This document shows positions 9,515 to 18,778 of a DNA stretch of 64,000 bases, piece after piece. Location: contig JAFIGD010000009.1 in assembly GCA_020831625.1 (NCBI GenBank), positions 1-64,000 of the forward strand, written 5' to 3'. Numbering within the stretch: position 1 is the stretch's first letter; each line of letters starts with the position of its first letter. The stretch is from Verrucomicrobiota bacterium (lineage in GTDB: Bacteria; Verrucomicrobiota; Kiritimatiellia; SS1-B-03-39; UBA6053). Position numbers and translations under genes: made by a program. The notes below the pieces were generated by a model, which did not search any database, was not told the origin of the DNA, and saw only the letters and a program-made list of their open reading frames with translations.

Positions 9515-12500
9515 TTAAGGTTTCGGCTGAACCGCGAGCCGCAGGAAGCGGATTGTGTCCGCTGAAAGCGGGGTGGTGAGCCGGATACGGAGCAGTCCCG
9601 GACTGTCTTCGAGGATGAAAACATGGTCTTCACCGTCGAGCCATTCTGCAAGAAGATCGTTCGTGGTCTGAACAGAATAATCAATGTCACTGGCATTGGG
9701 ATTGCGGTCAATGCGGAAGGTGACATAGGTCTCGTTGTCCACGTCCATGAATCCAAGTTCGGCCCGGGGCGCGCTGTCAGGCACATTGGGGTCGCCTCCC
9801 AGCGCATACTCCAGGATGTTGGGAATTCCGTCGCCGTCGGGGTCGGCGTCCGGGGCGGCGTCTCCGTCCGGATCCAGCGTGTAGAAATGTTCAAGCCGCC
9901 ACAAAGCGATCGGCCCCGGAGGCGAAGGAGCCTCGTCATCGACAATGCGGATGGCGCGGGTGGTGGTGACCCCGCCGTAGAGATCAGCAAAGCTGGTGGC
10001 CACCCGGATCTCGTCAAATTGATCAAGGTTGCTGTGTCCTAGAATGTCCAGACGGTTAATGCCGGTCATGGTGGACTGCATATCCACTTCCCCGAGGGCG
10101 AGAGCGTTGGCGGGCGAACCGCCGGAGACGTCGGGATTCATCCAGGCGCGTATCTTGCGGTTGGTGTAGTCGAACTCCATGACGACGAAGAAAGTCGTCG
10201 GATAAGGATTGGAGGCAAGCAGTTGCTGAACCGGATTTTCATTCGGGGTCGGTGCGGTGGCTCCGCTGGCCTCCAGAACCCAGTGATTGGTGCTGTTCTG
10301 GTAGATGACACGCCCCCAGGCCCCGCTGCCCGGATTATCCCGGAGGATCATCTGCGTTCCCCAGTTGGTGCTGTCGCGATACAACAGCGAGGAAACCCAA
10401 ACACTGCCAGTCGTATATTTTTGAGAGAACGCGCGATAGGCCTGCCCGCCGGAGCCGACGTTGGTCAAACGGGCCGCGCGGGTTCCCGGAGTGCCGATAC
10501 TGCCGTTCTGGGTATAAGAAAGCGCGGGTTCCACCAGGACCGGACTGGCGTTAACGCCAATCCAGTTGCCGCCCCATCCCCAGCCGGTGATTTGCCCGGC
10601 CAGTTCGGTGTCCACCGGACCGGTGAAGGACTCGCCGATCAGCGCGGCGGGCGCGAAGGCGGTGATCGTGCCGATATCGGACGGGTTGACAACACCGTCG
10701 TCGATCACGGTGACGGTGAAGTCCGCGCTGCTTTGGCCGTCGGGAATCGTGACCGTCTGCGGAACGGACAGGCGGGCGTCGCTGGCGCTGAGGAACATAA
10801 CCTGGCTGCCGCTGGAGCCGGTGCGGTGAACCGCGGCCTGGAAACTGCCGGCGGTTTCATCGATTTCAGCGGGCATGTCGATGCTGTAGCTTTCAACCGC
10901 CGGAGTGGCGCCCGACGCCGCGGCCCAGTCACTGTGGCCCAGCGGATTGGTGGCGCGGAGGCGGTAATGATACGTCGTCTCCGGAGCCAGACCGGTGTCG
11001 GTATAGCCGGAGGCGGAGCCGGGAAGCACCCCGTCGAGCACGGTCCACGGACCGGACGGCCCGCTGTCGCTGCGTTCGAGCCACTGGCTTTCAGCGGTGG
11101 CGGGCGCGTCCCAGGTGAGGTGCAGATCGGACGCGGAAAGAGCAGTCACGATGAGATTTCCCGGGGCGGCCGGGGGTTGCGGCACGGTCACGGAGGCACT
11201 GACCCACGCGCTTTGCCCCACACTGTTGACAGCGCGGATCCGGTAGTAGTAGTCGTCTTCGGTGCCGGTGTCGAAGTCGTTGTACGCCTCCACATCGGGG
11301 TTGGTTTCGTGGAGAAGTCCCCAGGAGACCCCGTCGTTTGAGCGCTGAATCTCGTAATATTCCTCGTCCACCGCGATGTCATCCCAGGTCAGTTCAATTA
11401 GGCTCGGACCGGTGCGCACCGCCGCGAAATTCTCCGGCGCGAAAGGCACGGCGGGCGGACCTTCGAGCGCAAGCGCGATGGGGCCGGAGGAGGCCACCGT
11501 AAACCCGGCCCCCTGGACGGTGATGTGGTAGGTGGTGCCGGCGACGGCGTCAAACGTTACGTGTTTATTGGAGCCCCGCTGGCGGTTGGGGCCCTCGCCG
11601 TTGACAACGCTGCTTCCCGAGTTGGTGGTGATGGCGATGGGGGTGAGCGCTCCGGGGGCGCTGCCGGTGTAAACGCCCATCACATTATACACCTGACTGC
11701 CGAGGGTATCGATGGTGATCGAACCCGAAACCGGAGCCGTCCAACGCCACCAGACGGAGCGCACATTGGCGTTGGTCGGGGTCGGCGGATTGAAAAACGA
11801 TTCAATCTTTTCTTCGCCCGGCTCAACACCTGTCAACAAGTTATGCCCGGTGGTGACCCAGCGGGAGCCCTGCATCACCGTGGCGTTGGCGAAATTGTCG
11901 TTGGGTGCCGGACGGGTCAGCATGAACGACAGATTGCCCGCGTGCACGGCATCCACCCCGAAATGATAGGTCGTCCCGGCGACCGCGTTGAATTGCACGG
12001 CGGACCACGTGTATTCCCCCGTGTTCAGTCCCGCCGCATTCTGGTTGGAACCGAGAGTGCTGAGCGCGTTGACGGCACTGCCGGTGTACACGCCGATGCC
12101 GGTGCGGCGGGCGTTATAGTCGTCGAACAGATTCCCGGCGGTTGAGACAATGAAGGGGCCGGATTCAGGCGCGGTCCATTTCCACCAGAGACTTCGGCCG
12201 CCGTTGATGCCGCCGTGATCGGGTTCACCGCTTTCTTTGCCCGCCCCGAGGTTGGTGACCAGGGTGCTGTATTCGGTGCCGGTGATTTCGGTGGCGTTGG
12301 CAAACGCATTGTTCGCGGGCGGGACGACCGGTTTGAAGCGGAAAAAAATCTCGCCTTGGTGGGTGTTTTGTTCACGCTGATCGGCATCCTGGCCGAAGGC
12401 GTTCCCGTTGACCATGATGTGATAGGTGGTGCCTTCAACCGCATTAAACTCGAGACGGCTGTTGCGCTGGAACGACCAGTTGCTTCCTGCATAATTGGCG

Positions 12501-15500
12501 ACGCGGGAATTGGTGGCGACGGTATTCAGAGCGTTGACCGCAGAGCCGGTATAAACCCCGAGAACCGTGTCCAGCCCCAGGATGGTGGGATTGCCGAACT
12601 GCTCGCTGATCGGCGCATCCTCATATACGGCAAGACGGCTGCCGATTGTGTCCACCTGATACCGGCCCGAGGCGGGGGCGGTCCAGGTCCACCAGAGCGA
12701 GCGGTGCCCGGCGGTGGCGGGGGTGAAGCCGCCCGTCGGTTCGCCGGACTCGCGGACCGCCCCGTAGTTATAAACGACCTCCTCGAGGCCTTCAGCTGGA
12801 ATCACGGCGGCGTTGGCGAAGGTGATGTTGTCGGGGACTTTCTGGAAATTGAACACCACGCGGCCCCGGGCTCCTGAATAACGGTCGGAAACGATGTAGT
12901 AGACTTCCCCTTCCTCCGCGTCCCAGGTGACGCTGGGGAAGTTCTGATTGGCGAACTCGACGTTGCTGCCGACCTCGGTCAGAGCGTCGACACTCGGATT
13001 GGCGGGATTGTCCGCGCGATACACGGTGGTGCCGACAGAGCCTTCGGACAGGGTCGTGGCCACAACGTATTCCCCGGCCTGCCCCGGAGGCACGGCAAAT
13101 TTCCACCAGAGGGTGCGGTCAGGCTCGTAGCCGCTGTGGTCGGGTTCGCCGGGTTCGGCGGAGGCGCCGTAATTCTGCGTGCGGTAATTAAAGACCGGGG
13201 AGCCGTCGAGTTCCACCGCGTTGGCGAAGGTGTTGTTCTCCGGCGCGTGCTCGGCGATCGGACGCAAATCGAGACGATAAGGGCCCACCCCGCCGGTGAT
13301 GCCCGCAGCGGTGAGACCGGTGACCTGAAACGAGTAGGTGGTGCCCGCAGTCGCTTGAAAACGGAGGAAGGCGTCACGGCCGATCCCGTTCATCTGGTCT
13401 TCACGGATGTGGGTGAGGTCGTCAACCGCCGTGCCGGTGAATACATTGAGCACAATGATCCAACGGTCTTCGTCCTTGTTGAGGCGCTCGCCGTAAACGC
13501 CGTATTCTCCGGTGGCGGGGGCGGTCCATTTGTGCCAGACACTGGGGCCGTCCCGGCCGGTCTCTCCGGGTTCGCGGGTGGCACCGACAATGGAGCCGGT
13601 GGCCGTGGCGCGGATACCGAGGAGTTCACCGGCATCGGCGAAATTATCGTTCGCCGGAATTGGCACCATTTGCAGACGCAACGGGGCGTTCATGAGAGAG
13701 AAATCCCAAGCGTCCACTGCGATGCGGTAGGTTGTGCCCTGAATAGCCTCAAAGGTGAGCTGGGCAAAACGGTTCCCGGCCCCGTCGCGGGCGACAAGGT
13801 TCAGGTTGTTCACGGCGTTGCCGGTATACACCGCGATAATCCCGCGGAAGAACGAGCCGGAGAGGTCAAGACTGGTGCGCCCGTGTTCCGGAGCGGTCCA
13901 GGTGTACCAAACGGTCTCTCCGGCACCGCTGTTGGGCCAGTGAACCGGTTCTCCGGCTTCACGCGATCCAAAGGCGGTGGTCACCCCCCGGGTCACATCC
14001 GTCCCGCTGAGAACCGCCGCATTTTCAAAACTGTCGTTTGCGGGCGGAATCGCGAGGGTAACGGCGATATTGCCGGTGGCTCCGTTTTTGCCGTCCACCG
14101 CGAAATAGTAGGTGGTGCCGGCAATCGCTTGAAACTCCACGCGGCTGAAGGTCTGCGAGGAACCGACGGCGTTGTCGTTGGCGCCGACGGGAACAAGGGT
14201 GGCGAAAGTCGGTTCGGTGGCGGGTCCGGTGTACACGGCCGCCACGGTGTCAAAATTGCTGCCCCGGGTGGTGAAGGCCAGCCGGCCGGTCATGTTGGCG
14301 GTCCATTTGTACCAAACGGATGCGGCGGCGGGCTGTCCGGCGTGGTCGGGCTCACCGGGCTCTGACAGCGCGTTCATGTTGGTGCCGGAGCGGGGGGAAT
14401 TCAGGCTTAACGTGATGGCGTTGTCCAAGGTGCTGTTCGCCGGAGCCCCGGTGATATCCAGCATCACAAGGCCCTCGGCTCCGTCTTCGCCCGCGACCGC
14501 AATGTGGTAGGTGACCCCGGCGGTGGCGGTGAAGGAAAGGGATTCGGCACCCGAGACGATTTCGGTGAGGTCATTCACGGAATCCCCGGTAAACACGCCG
14601 AACACGGCGGGAATCACATCGTAGGTGATGTGGGTGGTCTGATCGTTCATGGGATTCCAGAGCGATTCGCCCGCGAGGGCGGTGACGCTGGTGGTGCCGC
14701 TGGCGGCGGGCGTGAAGCGGTACCAAAGGGTGTTGGGATTGGTTTCACCCGCGATCAAGGGTTCGCCCGGCTCGGCGGTGGCGGAGCGGAGGTTGACCCG
14801 GAGAACAGCGCGGTCGCCATGGACAACACGCCCGTCGGCGAAATCATCATTGGGCGGTCGGTTCACGGAGGTCGTAAGGGCGTTGGCCAGGTTCAGCCGA
14901 CCGCCGTTGCCCACCACGCCGTCGCCAAGCGAAGAGATCACATCGGTTCCCCGATGCATACGGTGAATCAGTTGATCCCAGGTGTCTCCGGGAAATTCGG
15001 CCCGCAGGAGAGCAAGGGCTCCGGCAACATGAGGTGAGGCCATGGACGTGCCGCTGAGGGTGCGGTAGTGACTGTCGTTTTCATGCCCCGTGGAAAGAAT
15101 ATCCTGGCCGGGCGCACCGAGATCCACCGTGCCCTGACCGAAGCAGGAGAATCCGGACATCGTGTCGGTGCGGGTGGTCGAGGCGACGGTGACGATATTC
15201 TCCACCGGCAGCGCGGCGGGATAGACGGGCTCCACGTCGTTGTTGGTGGCGGAGTTCCCGGCCGCGGCCACGAAAATGACACCGGCGTCACGGGAGGCTT
15301 CAATCGCATCCAGCAGCGCCTGTGAGAAGTAGCTTCCGCCCCAGGAATTATTGAGAATATGCGCGCCGTTTTCCACCCCGTAGTCAATACAAAGAATGGC
15401 GTCGGAAACCGCCCCTCCCCCGCTGGCGGCCAGAAACTTCAACCCCATCAACTGCACGTTCCAGGCCACACCGACCACGCCGACGCCGTTATCACCGACC

Positions 15501-16555
15501 GCGCCGACGGTGCCGGCCACGTGCGTGCCGTGCCCCTGATCGTCATCGGGATCGCCGCTGAGCTGAATGGCGTTGATCCCGTGAATGTCGTCAATGAATC
15601 CATTGCCGTCGGTGTCTGTTCCGTCGGCGGTTTCAAGAGGATTCACCCAGAGATTGGCAACGAGATCCTCGTGCGTGAGGCGGATACCCGTGTCCACAAT
15701 TCCGACAACCACCGTGGAGGCATCCGTCGTGACCGCCCACCCTCCCGGAGCGTCAATGTCCGCGCCCGCGGTTCCCCCGTCCTGCCCGGTGTTGTGCAGG
15801 CCCCAAAGGGAACCGTCCAGATAGCGGGGATCGTTCGGCTCCGCCATTGTCCGTACAATCGGATCCGCCTCCGCATAGGCCAGTAGTCCGTCCAGGGTGT
15901 CCAGATGCGCCAGAGCCTCCTCCAGCGCCTCGATTCGCAACGGTTCCTCCAGCGTCACCCGCCAAAGCCCCCGGCGTGAAATCTGTCGCGCAAGCGTCAG
16001 ACCAAACGGTGCCAGCGCGTCCCGTAAATCAGCCTCCGTCCGTTCCGCCCGCGTCTGGATCAGCACATGATTCGCCACCGTGTCATACGTGGCCAGAACC
16101 GTCTCCTGACCGTCTTCAGAAACTGAAATCGATTCCGCCAGCCTAAGCAGATAGGGAAGATCCGGCGATTTCACAAACGCAACCCGTTCTTCCGTTCCAA
16201 GGCGCTCTCCGGGACGGCTGACAAAATTCAACACCTCTGAATTCGGCCATTCCCGCGCCACCCGTTCGCGGAAATCTTCCGGCATCCCCTGCGAAGTTTG
16301 CGCGAACGCCGCCCGGTCCGCCGACGCGGAGGCGGACGGCGGGTCGGTGATTTCACGCCGCGCGGGAGACGGTTGAGCCGCTGTCGACGCTTCCAACGGA
16401 ACTGCCTCCGCCAAAAGGATTGCCGGCTCCACCGCCGGCTCCCGGTCCGCCGAAGCGCCGAAATGGGACTGAATACCCACTAAAAACACAAAAACCGCCA
16501 ACAAGGGAATCCAAAAGAATTTCAAAACGCGGGTAAGGGTTGGGGGAAGATTCAT
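9515..16555 (-). CDS. giant secreted subtilisin-like serine protease (S8) with eight internal repeats
   Basis: This is a 2346-residue protein. An N-terminal membrane/signal segment spans about 10-30 and is followed by a propeptide-like region (about 90-240). The S8 domain covers about 245-560, with the triad Asp288 ('GIVDTG'), His342 ('GHGTHVAG') and Ser504 ('SGTSMASPHVAG') and an oxyanion 'NNSWGG'. Eight repeats follow (about 567-1700), then two fibronectin-III domains ('APENFAAV', 'APGNLIVT'), a Calx-beta-like segment, a lectin-like segment, and a C-terminal calcium-binding-type 'DPDGDGIPNILEYALGGDP' block. The ATG at 16555 has a GAGGAG about 10 bases upstream. All catalytic residues are present, so it should be an active extracellular endopeptidase. 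The repeats probably hold it to the surface or to polymer. Operator-like inverted repeats lie upstream at 16648-16710. Confidence 0.9.
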   Translation of the reverse strand: MNLPPTLTRVLKFFWIPLLAVFVFLVGIQSHFGASADREPAVEPAILLAEAVPLEASTAAQPSPARREITDPPSASASADRAAFAQTSQGMPEDFRERVAREWPNSEVLNFVSRPGERLGTEERVAFVKSPDLPYLLRLAESISVSEDGQETVLATYDTVANHVLIQTRAERTEADLRDALAPFGLTLARQISRRGLWRVTLEEPLRIEALEEALAHLDTLDGLLAYAEADPIVRTMAEPNDPRYLDGSLWGLHNTGQDGGTAGADIDAPGGWAVTTDASTVVVGIVDTGIRLTHEDLVANLWVNPLETADGTDTDGNGFIDDIHGINAIQLSGDPDDDQGHGTHVAGTVGAVGDNGVGVVGVAWNVQLMGLKFLAASGGGAVSDAILCIDYGVENGAHILNNSWGGSYFSQALLDAIEASRDAGVIFVAAAGNSATNNDVEPVYPAALPVENIVTVASTTRTDTMSGFSCFGQGTVDLGAPGQDILSTGHENDSHYRTLSGTSMASPHVAGALALLRAEFPGDTWDQLIHRMHRGTDVISSLGDGVVGNGGRLNLANALTTSVNRPPNDDFADGRVVHGDRAVLRVNLRSATAEPGEPLIAGETNPNTLWYRFTPAASGTTSVTALAGESLWNPMNDQTTHITYDVIPAVFGVFTGDSVNDLTEIVSGAESLSFTATAGVTYHIAVAGEDGAEGLVMLDITGAPANSTLDNAITLSLNSPRSGTNMNALSEPGEPDHAGQPAAASVWYKWTANMTGRLAFTTRGSNFDTVAAVYTGPATEPTFATLVPVGANDNAVGSSQTFSRVEFQAIAGTTYYFAVDGKNGATGNIAVTLAIPPANDSFENAAVLSGTDVTRGVTTAFGSREAGEPVHWPNSGAGETVWYTWTAPEHGRTSLDLSGSFFRGIIAVYTGNAVNNLNLVARDGAGNRFAQLTFEAIQGTTYRIAVDAWDFSLMNAPLRLQMVPIPANDNFADAGELLGIRATATGSIVGATREPGETGRDGPSVWHKWTAPATGEYGVYGERLNKDEDRWIIVLNVFTGTAVDDLTHIREDQMNGIGRDAFLRFQATAGTTYSFQVTGLTAAGITGGVGPYRLDLRPIAEHAPENNTFANAVELDGSPVFNYRTQNYGASAEPGEPDHSGYEPDRTLWWKFAVPPGQAGEYVVATTLSEGSVGTTVYRADNPANPSVDALTEVGSNVEFANQNFPSVTWDAEEGEVYYIVSDRYSGARGRVVFNFQKVPDNITFANAAVIPAEGLEEVVYNYGAVRESGEPTGGFTPATAGHRSLWWTWTAPASGRYQVDTIGSRLAVYEDAPISEQFGNPTILGLDTVLGVYTGSAVNALNTVATNSRVANYAGSNWSFQRNSRLEFNAVEGTTYHIMVNGNAFGQDADQREQNTHQGEIFFRFKPVVPPANNAFANATEITGTEYSTLVTNLGAGKESGEPDHGGINGGRSLWWKWTAPESGPFIVSTAGNLFDDYNARRTGIGVYTGSAVNALSTLGSNQNAAGLNTGEYTWSAVQFNAVAGTTYHFGVDAVHAGNLSFMLTRPAPNDNFANATVMQGSRWVTTGHNLLTGVEPGEEKIESFFNPPTPTNANVRSVWWRWTAPVSGSITIDTLGSQVYNVMGVYTGSAPGALTPIAITTNSGSSVVNGEGPNRQRGSNKHVTFDAVAGTTYHITVQGAGFTVASSGPIALALEGPPAVPFAPENFAAVRTGPSLIELTWDDIAVDEEYYEIQRSNDGVSWGLLHETNPDVEAYNDFDTGTEDDYYYRIRAVNSVGQSAWVSASVTVPQPPAAPGNLIVTALSASDLHLTWDAPATAESQWLERSDSGPSGPWTVLDGVLPGSASGYTDTGLAPETTYHYRLRATNPLGHSDWAAASGATPAVESYSIDMPAEIDETAGSFQAAVHRTGSSGSQVMFLSASDARLSVPQTVTIPDGQSSADFTVTVIDDGVVNPSDIGTITAFAPAALIGESFTGPVDTELAGQITGWGWGGNWIGVNASPVLVEPALSYTQNGSIGTPGTRAARLTNVGSGGQAYRAFSQKYTTGSVWVSSLLYRDSTNWGTQMILRDNPGSGAWGRVIYQNSTNHWVLEASGATAPTPNENPVQQLLASNPYPTTFFVVMEFDYTNRKIRAWMNPDVSGGSPANALALGEVDMQSTMTGINRLDILGHSNLDQFDEIRVATSFADLYGGVTTTRAIRIVDDEAPSPPGPIALWRLEHFYTLDPDGDAAPDADPDGDGIPNILEYALGGDPNVPDSAPRAELGFMDVDNETYVTFRIDRNPNASDIDYSVQTTNDLLAEWLDGEDHVFILEDSPGLLRIRLTTPLSADTIRFLRLAVQPKP
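11460..14857 (-). repeat. eight tandem ~140-residue repeats inside the subtilase
   Basis: Eight degenerate units occupy about residues 567-1700. Each begins with a 'PxNDxFANA' turn and continues with 'xEPGEPxH', 'SVWWKWTAP.SG', 'VYTGSAVNxL' and 'FxAVAGTTYHIxV'. They differ enough at DNA level not to be recent duplications. The layout resembles beta-sandwich pre-peptidase C-terminal (PPC)-like domains, but I do not match them firmly to a named family. Aromatic Trp pairs on each unit would suit carbohydrate or cell-wall binding (inference). Confidence 0.8.
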
Positions 16556-16647
16556 CAGGGTTGTCTCCTCAAGGACAGGGTATGCGGGGTAAAAGCTTCA
16601 AATCACCAAAAATCGGGACCGATCTCGGTCGTCACGTCTTAAACCTA

Positions 16648-16710
16648 CCGAAAACGTAAATAGACGTTTAACAGAAAGAGCGTTTTCGGGGCCTGTAAAA
16701 CTGTTTACAG
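16648..16710. promoter_or_regulatory. cluster of inverted repeats upstream of the subtilase gene
   Basis: Three perfect symmetries are packed into 63 bp. CCGAAAACG (16648-16656) pairs with CGTTTTCGG (16681-16689). AAACGT (16652-16657) pairs with ACGTTT (16664-16669) across 6 bases. CTGTAAA (16693-16699) pairs with TTTACAG (16704-16710) across ACTG. A/T-rich halves around CG are typical of LacI-family operators, and the region lies 93-155 bp upstream of the subtilase ATG. It also lies just after the pseudopilin stop, so the first pair could act as a weak terminator. No T-run follows it. Confidence 0.4.
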
Positions 16711-16747
16711 TTAACCTTTCGGACAAAGCCGCTTTATTTCGTGACCA

Positions 16748-17482
16748 TTATTGCGGAGCAGTCACCGGATTCCGCAAACGGGCCAGCGCGACATCGGGTG
16801 CAAGGGTTGCAACACTGGAGTCCGCCATTAAATAATTCGCTCTTCCCCGGTGACGGTCGGGATGACCGGAGTTGTAGCCGGTGGGGCTGCTTGAACTGGC
16901 ATCCCAGTTGCCGTTCACCCAGTTTCCGCCCACGATATAGAGATGCCAGTCCGAACTGTCCCCAAGAAGAATCGTCCGGGTAGGCACGTCGAAATCACTG
17001 ATCGAAATGAGTCGAAACCGGTTCAGAACCGGGCCGGCAACGTTCGGCTGGCCGTTACGCGCGGAGCCGGCGCGGGGATGAATCGTCATTCCGAATCCGG
17101 GTTTCGTGGCCCGGGCGGATTCCGGCACGTCCCGCCGTCCCTGCCACGCGGGACAGGCCCTGGAAATCGAAGCGATTTCCCCGTCACGGATGTCCACCAC
17201 ATCGGAACCCAGGTATTCCGCGATCGTATTGTACCAAGTGGGTGCGGATTGCCCTCCCCAACTGCCTGCCGGCGGTAAATACCCATGGTTTTCCGCCGCA
17301 TACATGGTGAGTGCCAACCCCGCCTGACGAAGGTTCGACATGCATTGTGTTGTTTTGGCCCCGTCCATGGCTCTGGAAACCGTGGGAGTGATAATCGCCA
17401 CCAGCAAGGCAATGATAGCGATCACCACCAACATTTCAATCAGGGTGAACCCTCTGCGGAAAAAGTATTGTTTAGCATGCAT
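16748..17482 (-). CDS. pseudopilin-like protein with type II/IV prepilin leader
   Basis: This 244-residue protein begins '[20 protein letters not shown]'. That is a basic leader, prepilin peptidase site Gly-Phe, the +5 Glu ('FTLIE') and a hydrophobic helix. The rest contains '[20 protein letters not shown]' and a C-terminal '[17 protein letters not shown]'. This is the standard shape of pseudopilin (DUF1559-like or H-X9-DG) proteins, which are numerous in PVC bacteria. Prepilin peptidase would process it; it is then either a minor pseudopilin of a secretion system or a surface fibre component. No secretion-system core genes are nearby, so its machinery is encoded elsewhere. It is divergent from the exported protein gene at 17696. 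Confidence 0.85.
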   Translation of the reverse strand: MHAKQYFFRRGFTLIEMLVVIAIIALLVAIITPTVSRAMDGAKTTQCMSNLRQAGLALTMYAAENHGYLPPAGSWGGQSAPTWYNTIAEYLGSDVVDIRDGEIASISRACPAWQGRRDVPESARATKPGFGMTIHPRAGSARNGQPNVAGPVLNRFRLISISDFDVPTRTILLGDSSDWHLYIVGGNWVNGNWDASSSSPTGYNSGHPDRHRGRANYLMADSSVATLAPDVALARLRNPVTAPQ

Positions 17483-17538
17483 GGTGTTATCATACCCTAT
17501 GCGCGGCGAATTATTCAGCCTCAGACCCTCTCCGCTTT

Positions 17539-17580
17539 GTGCAATGTTGCACGGTGTGCCGTGTTCAGGGCTCTCTGAAC
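17539..17580. promoter_or_regulatory. two inverted repeats in the divergent pseudopilin / exported-protein region
   Basis: GTGCAA-TG-TTGCAC (17539-17552) and GTTCAG-6 bases-CTGAAC (17563-17580) are both perfect 6-bp symmetries between divergent starts at 17482 and 17696. They are suitably placed to be operators or small leader hairpins. No T-run follows the second, so it is not a terminator. Confidence 0.3.
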
Positions 17581-17695
17581 AATGGCAGATGATTTTGCAG
17601 AACGAAACAAAGAAAAATCAAATACGTTTCACCTTGCCTCTTTGCGCGGGATATCTTTTTATAGAAGTGTGTTCACAACCCTCAATGGAGTTTTT

Positions 17696-18739
17696 ATGTT
17701 TCTTTCACGCGCCCGAATCCTTCTGCTGACCGTCTCTGTTTTCGCCGGCATGACATCCGCCCAACCCCTTCAACAAGCCGCCGTCGTTCCGGACGCCGAT
17801 ATGATTCTCTCGGTCAATATGGCCGAATTGAGTCAATCAGCTTTTATGAAAGCCCTCGAGGCCCAGCAATCTCCCCAGGTCAAAGCCCTCAGAACCCAAC
17901 AACAGGAGCGGGTTCAGGCGGCCATGGGACTCAAAGAGGAGGACATCCTCGGTTATATGCTTTCCTTCAGACTGCCTGAGGATCTCTTTAAAACAGACTT
18001 TGATCCCGGCCCCGAAACCCTGGAAAACCTCCAGTTCGTTCTCGCCGTGGAAGTGGGCCGCGCCCTGACGTTGGACGACCTGAAAAAAGGGATCGAACTG
18101 CTTCAGGAGGACACTCCCGGCAACGCGAAGGTTGAAACCGTGGAACTCGGCGGTCAAAGCGCCCTCCAGTTGAATCCGCAGATTGAGGACGCGGACACCC
18201 CGATCGAAAAAGCCTTCGTCAGCGTATCCGACGACGGCAAAATCGTGTTGCTCACCCTCAACGAGGCCTCCCTCACGTCCGCCCATGCCCGCTTGAGCGG
18301 CGGTCAAACCGCCGCCCCCGGCGCTGGGCTTGCCCCGGCCCTGCAGGCACTGGAAGGCAATCAGATCCGCATGGCGCTGGTCCTCCCCGCCGCCGCCCGT
18401 CAGACACTGGCCGGCACGGTTCAACAGATGAGTGCCGCCGATCCGATGATGGGGATGTTCGCCGCGCCCTTTGCCGGCCTCAGCAGCATCACCTTCTCCG
18501 GTAACGCCGCCGAAACCATGGCCATGGCCCTGAACATCGACCTCGGAAACGATATGGCCGCTCAGCAGCTCGCCGCCATGGCCCGGAACTTCGGTCCCGG
18601 CATCGGCGGAGCCGCCGGCCCCTTCGTCCGGAAAATCACCACGGAAGCCGTCGGCACCGTGCTCCGCCTCAGCGGCATCCTCTCCCCCGAGGACATGCGC
18701 CCGCTCACCATGGAAATGGATCTGGACGGTTTGGAATAG
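17696..18739 (+). CDS. exported protein of unknown function
   Basis: This is a 347-residue protein. The frame extends upstream to 17582, but ATG 17696 has a GGAG seven bases before it and directly gives a signal peptide ('MFLSRARILLLTVSVFAG' up to 'SAQ'), so I chose it. The mature protein is Ala/Leu/Gln-rich and begins 'PDADMILSVNMAEL'. This opening resembles periplasmic hypothetical proteins of Planctomycetes and Verrucomicrobia that open with a 'P.d..l.v.vd' strand. It has no cysteines and no catalytic motif that I can identify. It precedes the sugar transferase by 39 bases on the same strand and may be co-transcribed. Function unknown. Confidence 0.7.
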   Translation: MFLSRARILLLTVSVFAGMTSAQPLQQAAVVPDADMILSVNMAELSQSAFMKALEAQQSPQVKALRTQQQERVQAAMGLKEEDILGYMLSFRLPEDLFKTDFDPGPETLENLQFVLAVEVGRALTLDDLKKGIELLQEDTPGNAKVETVELGGQSALQLNPQIEDADTPIEKAFVSVSDDGKIVLLTLNEASLTSAHARLSGGQTAAPGAGLAPALQALEGNQIRMALVLPAAARQTLAGTVQQMSAADPMMGMFAAPFAGLSSITFSGNAAETMAMALNIDLGNDMAAQQLAAMARNFGPGIGGAAGPFVRKITTEAVGTVLRLSGILSPEDMRPLTMEMDLDGLE

Positions 18740-18778
18740 AACTTGTCAGACCGCGGGTGACCCGATAAAGCAACCACC

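Noticed and set aside
11460-14857. CRISPR-like or tandem DNA repeat
   Set aside because: The periodicity is at protein level (about 140 residues) and the DNA units are diverged; no short direct repeats with unique spacers.
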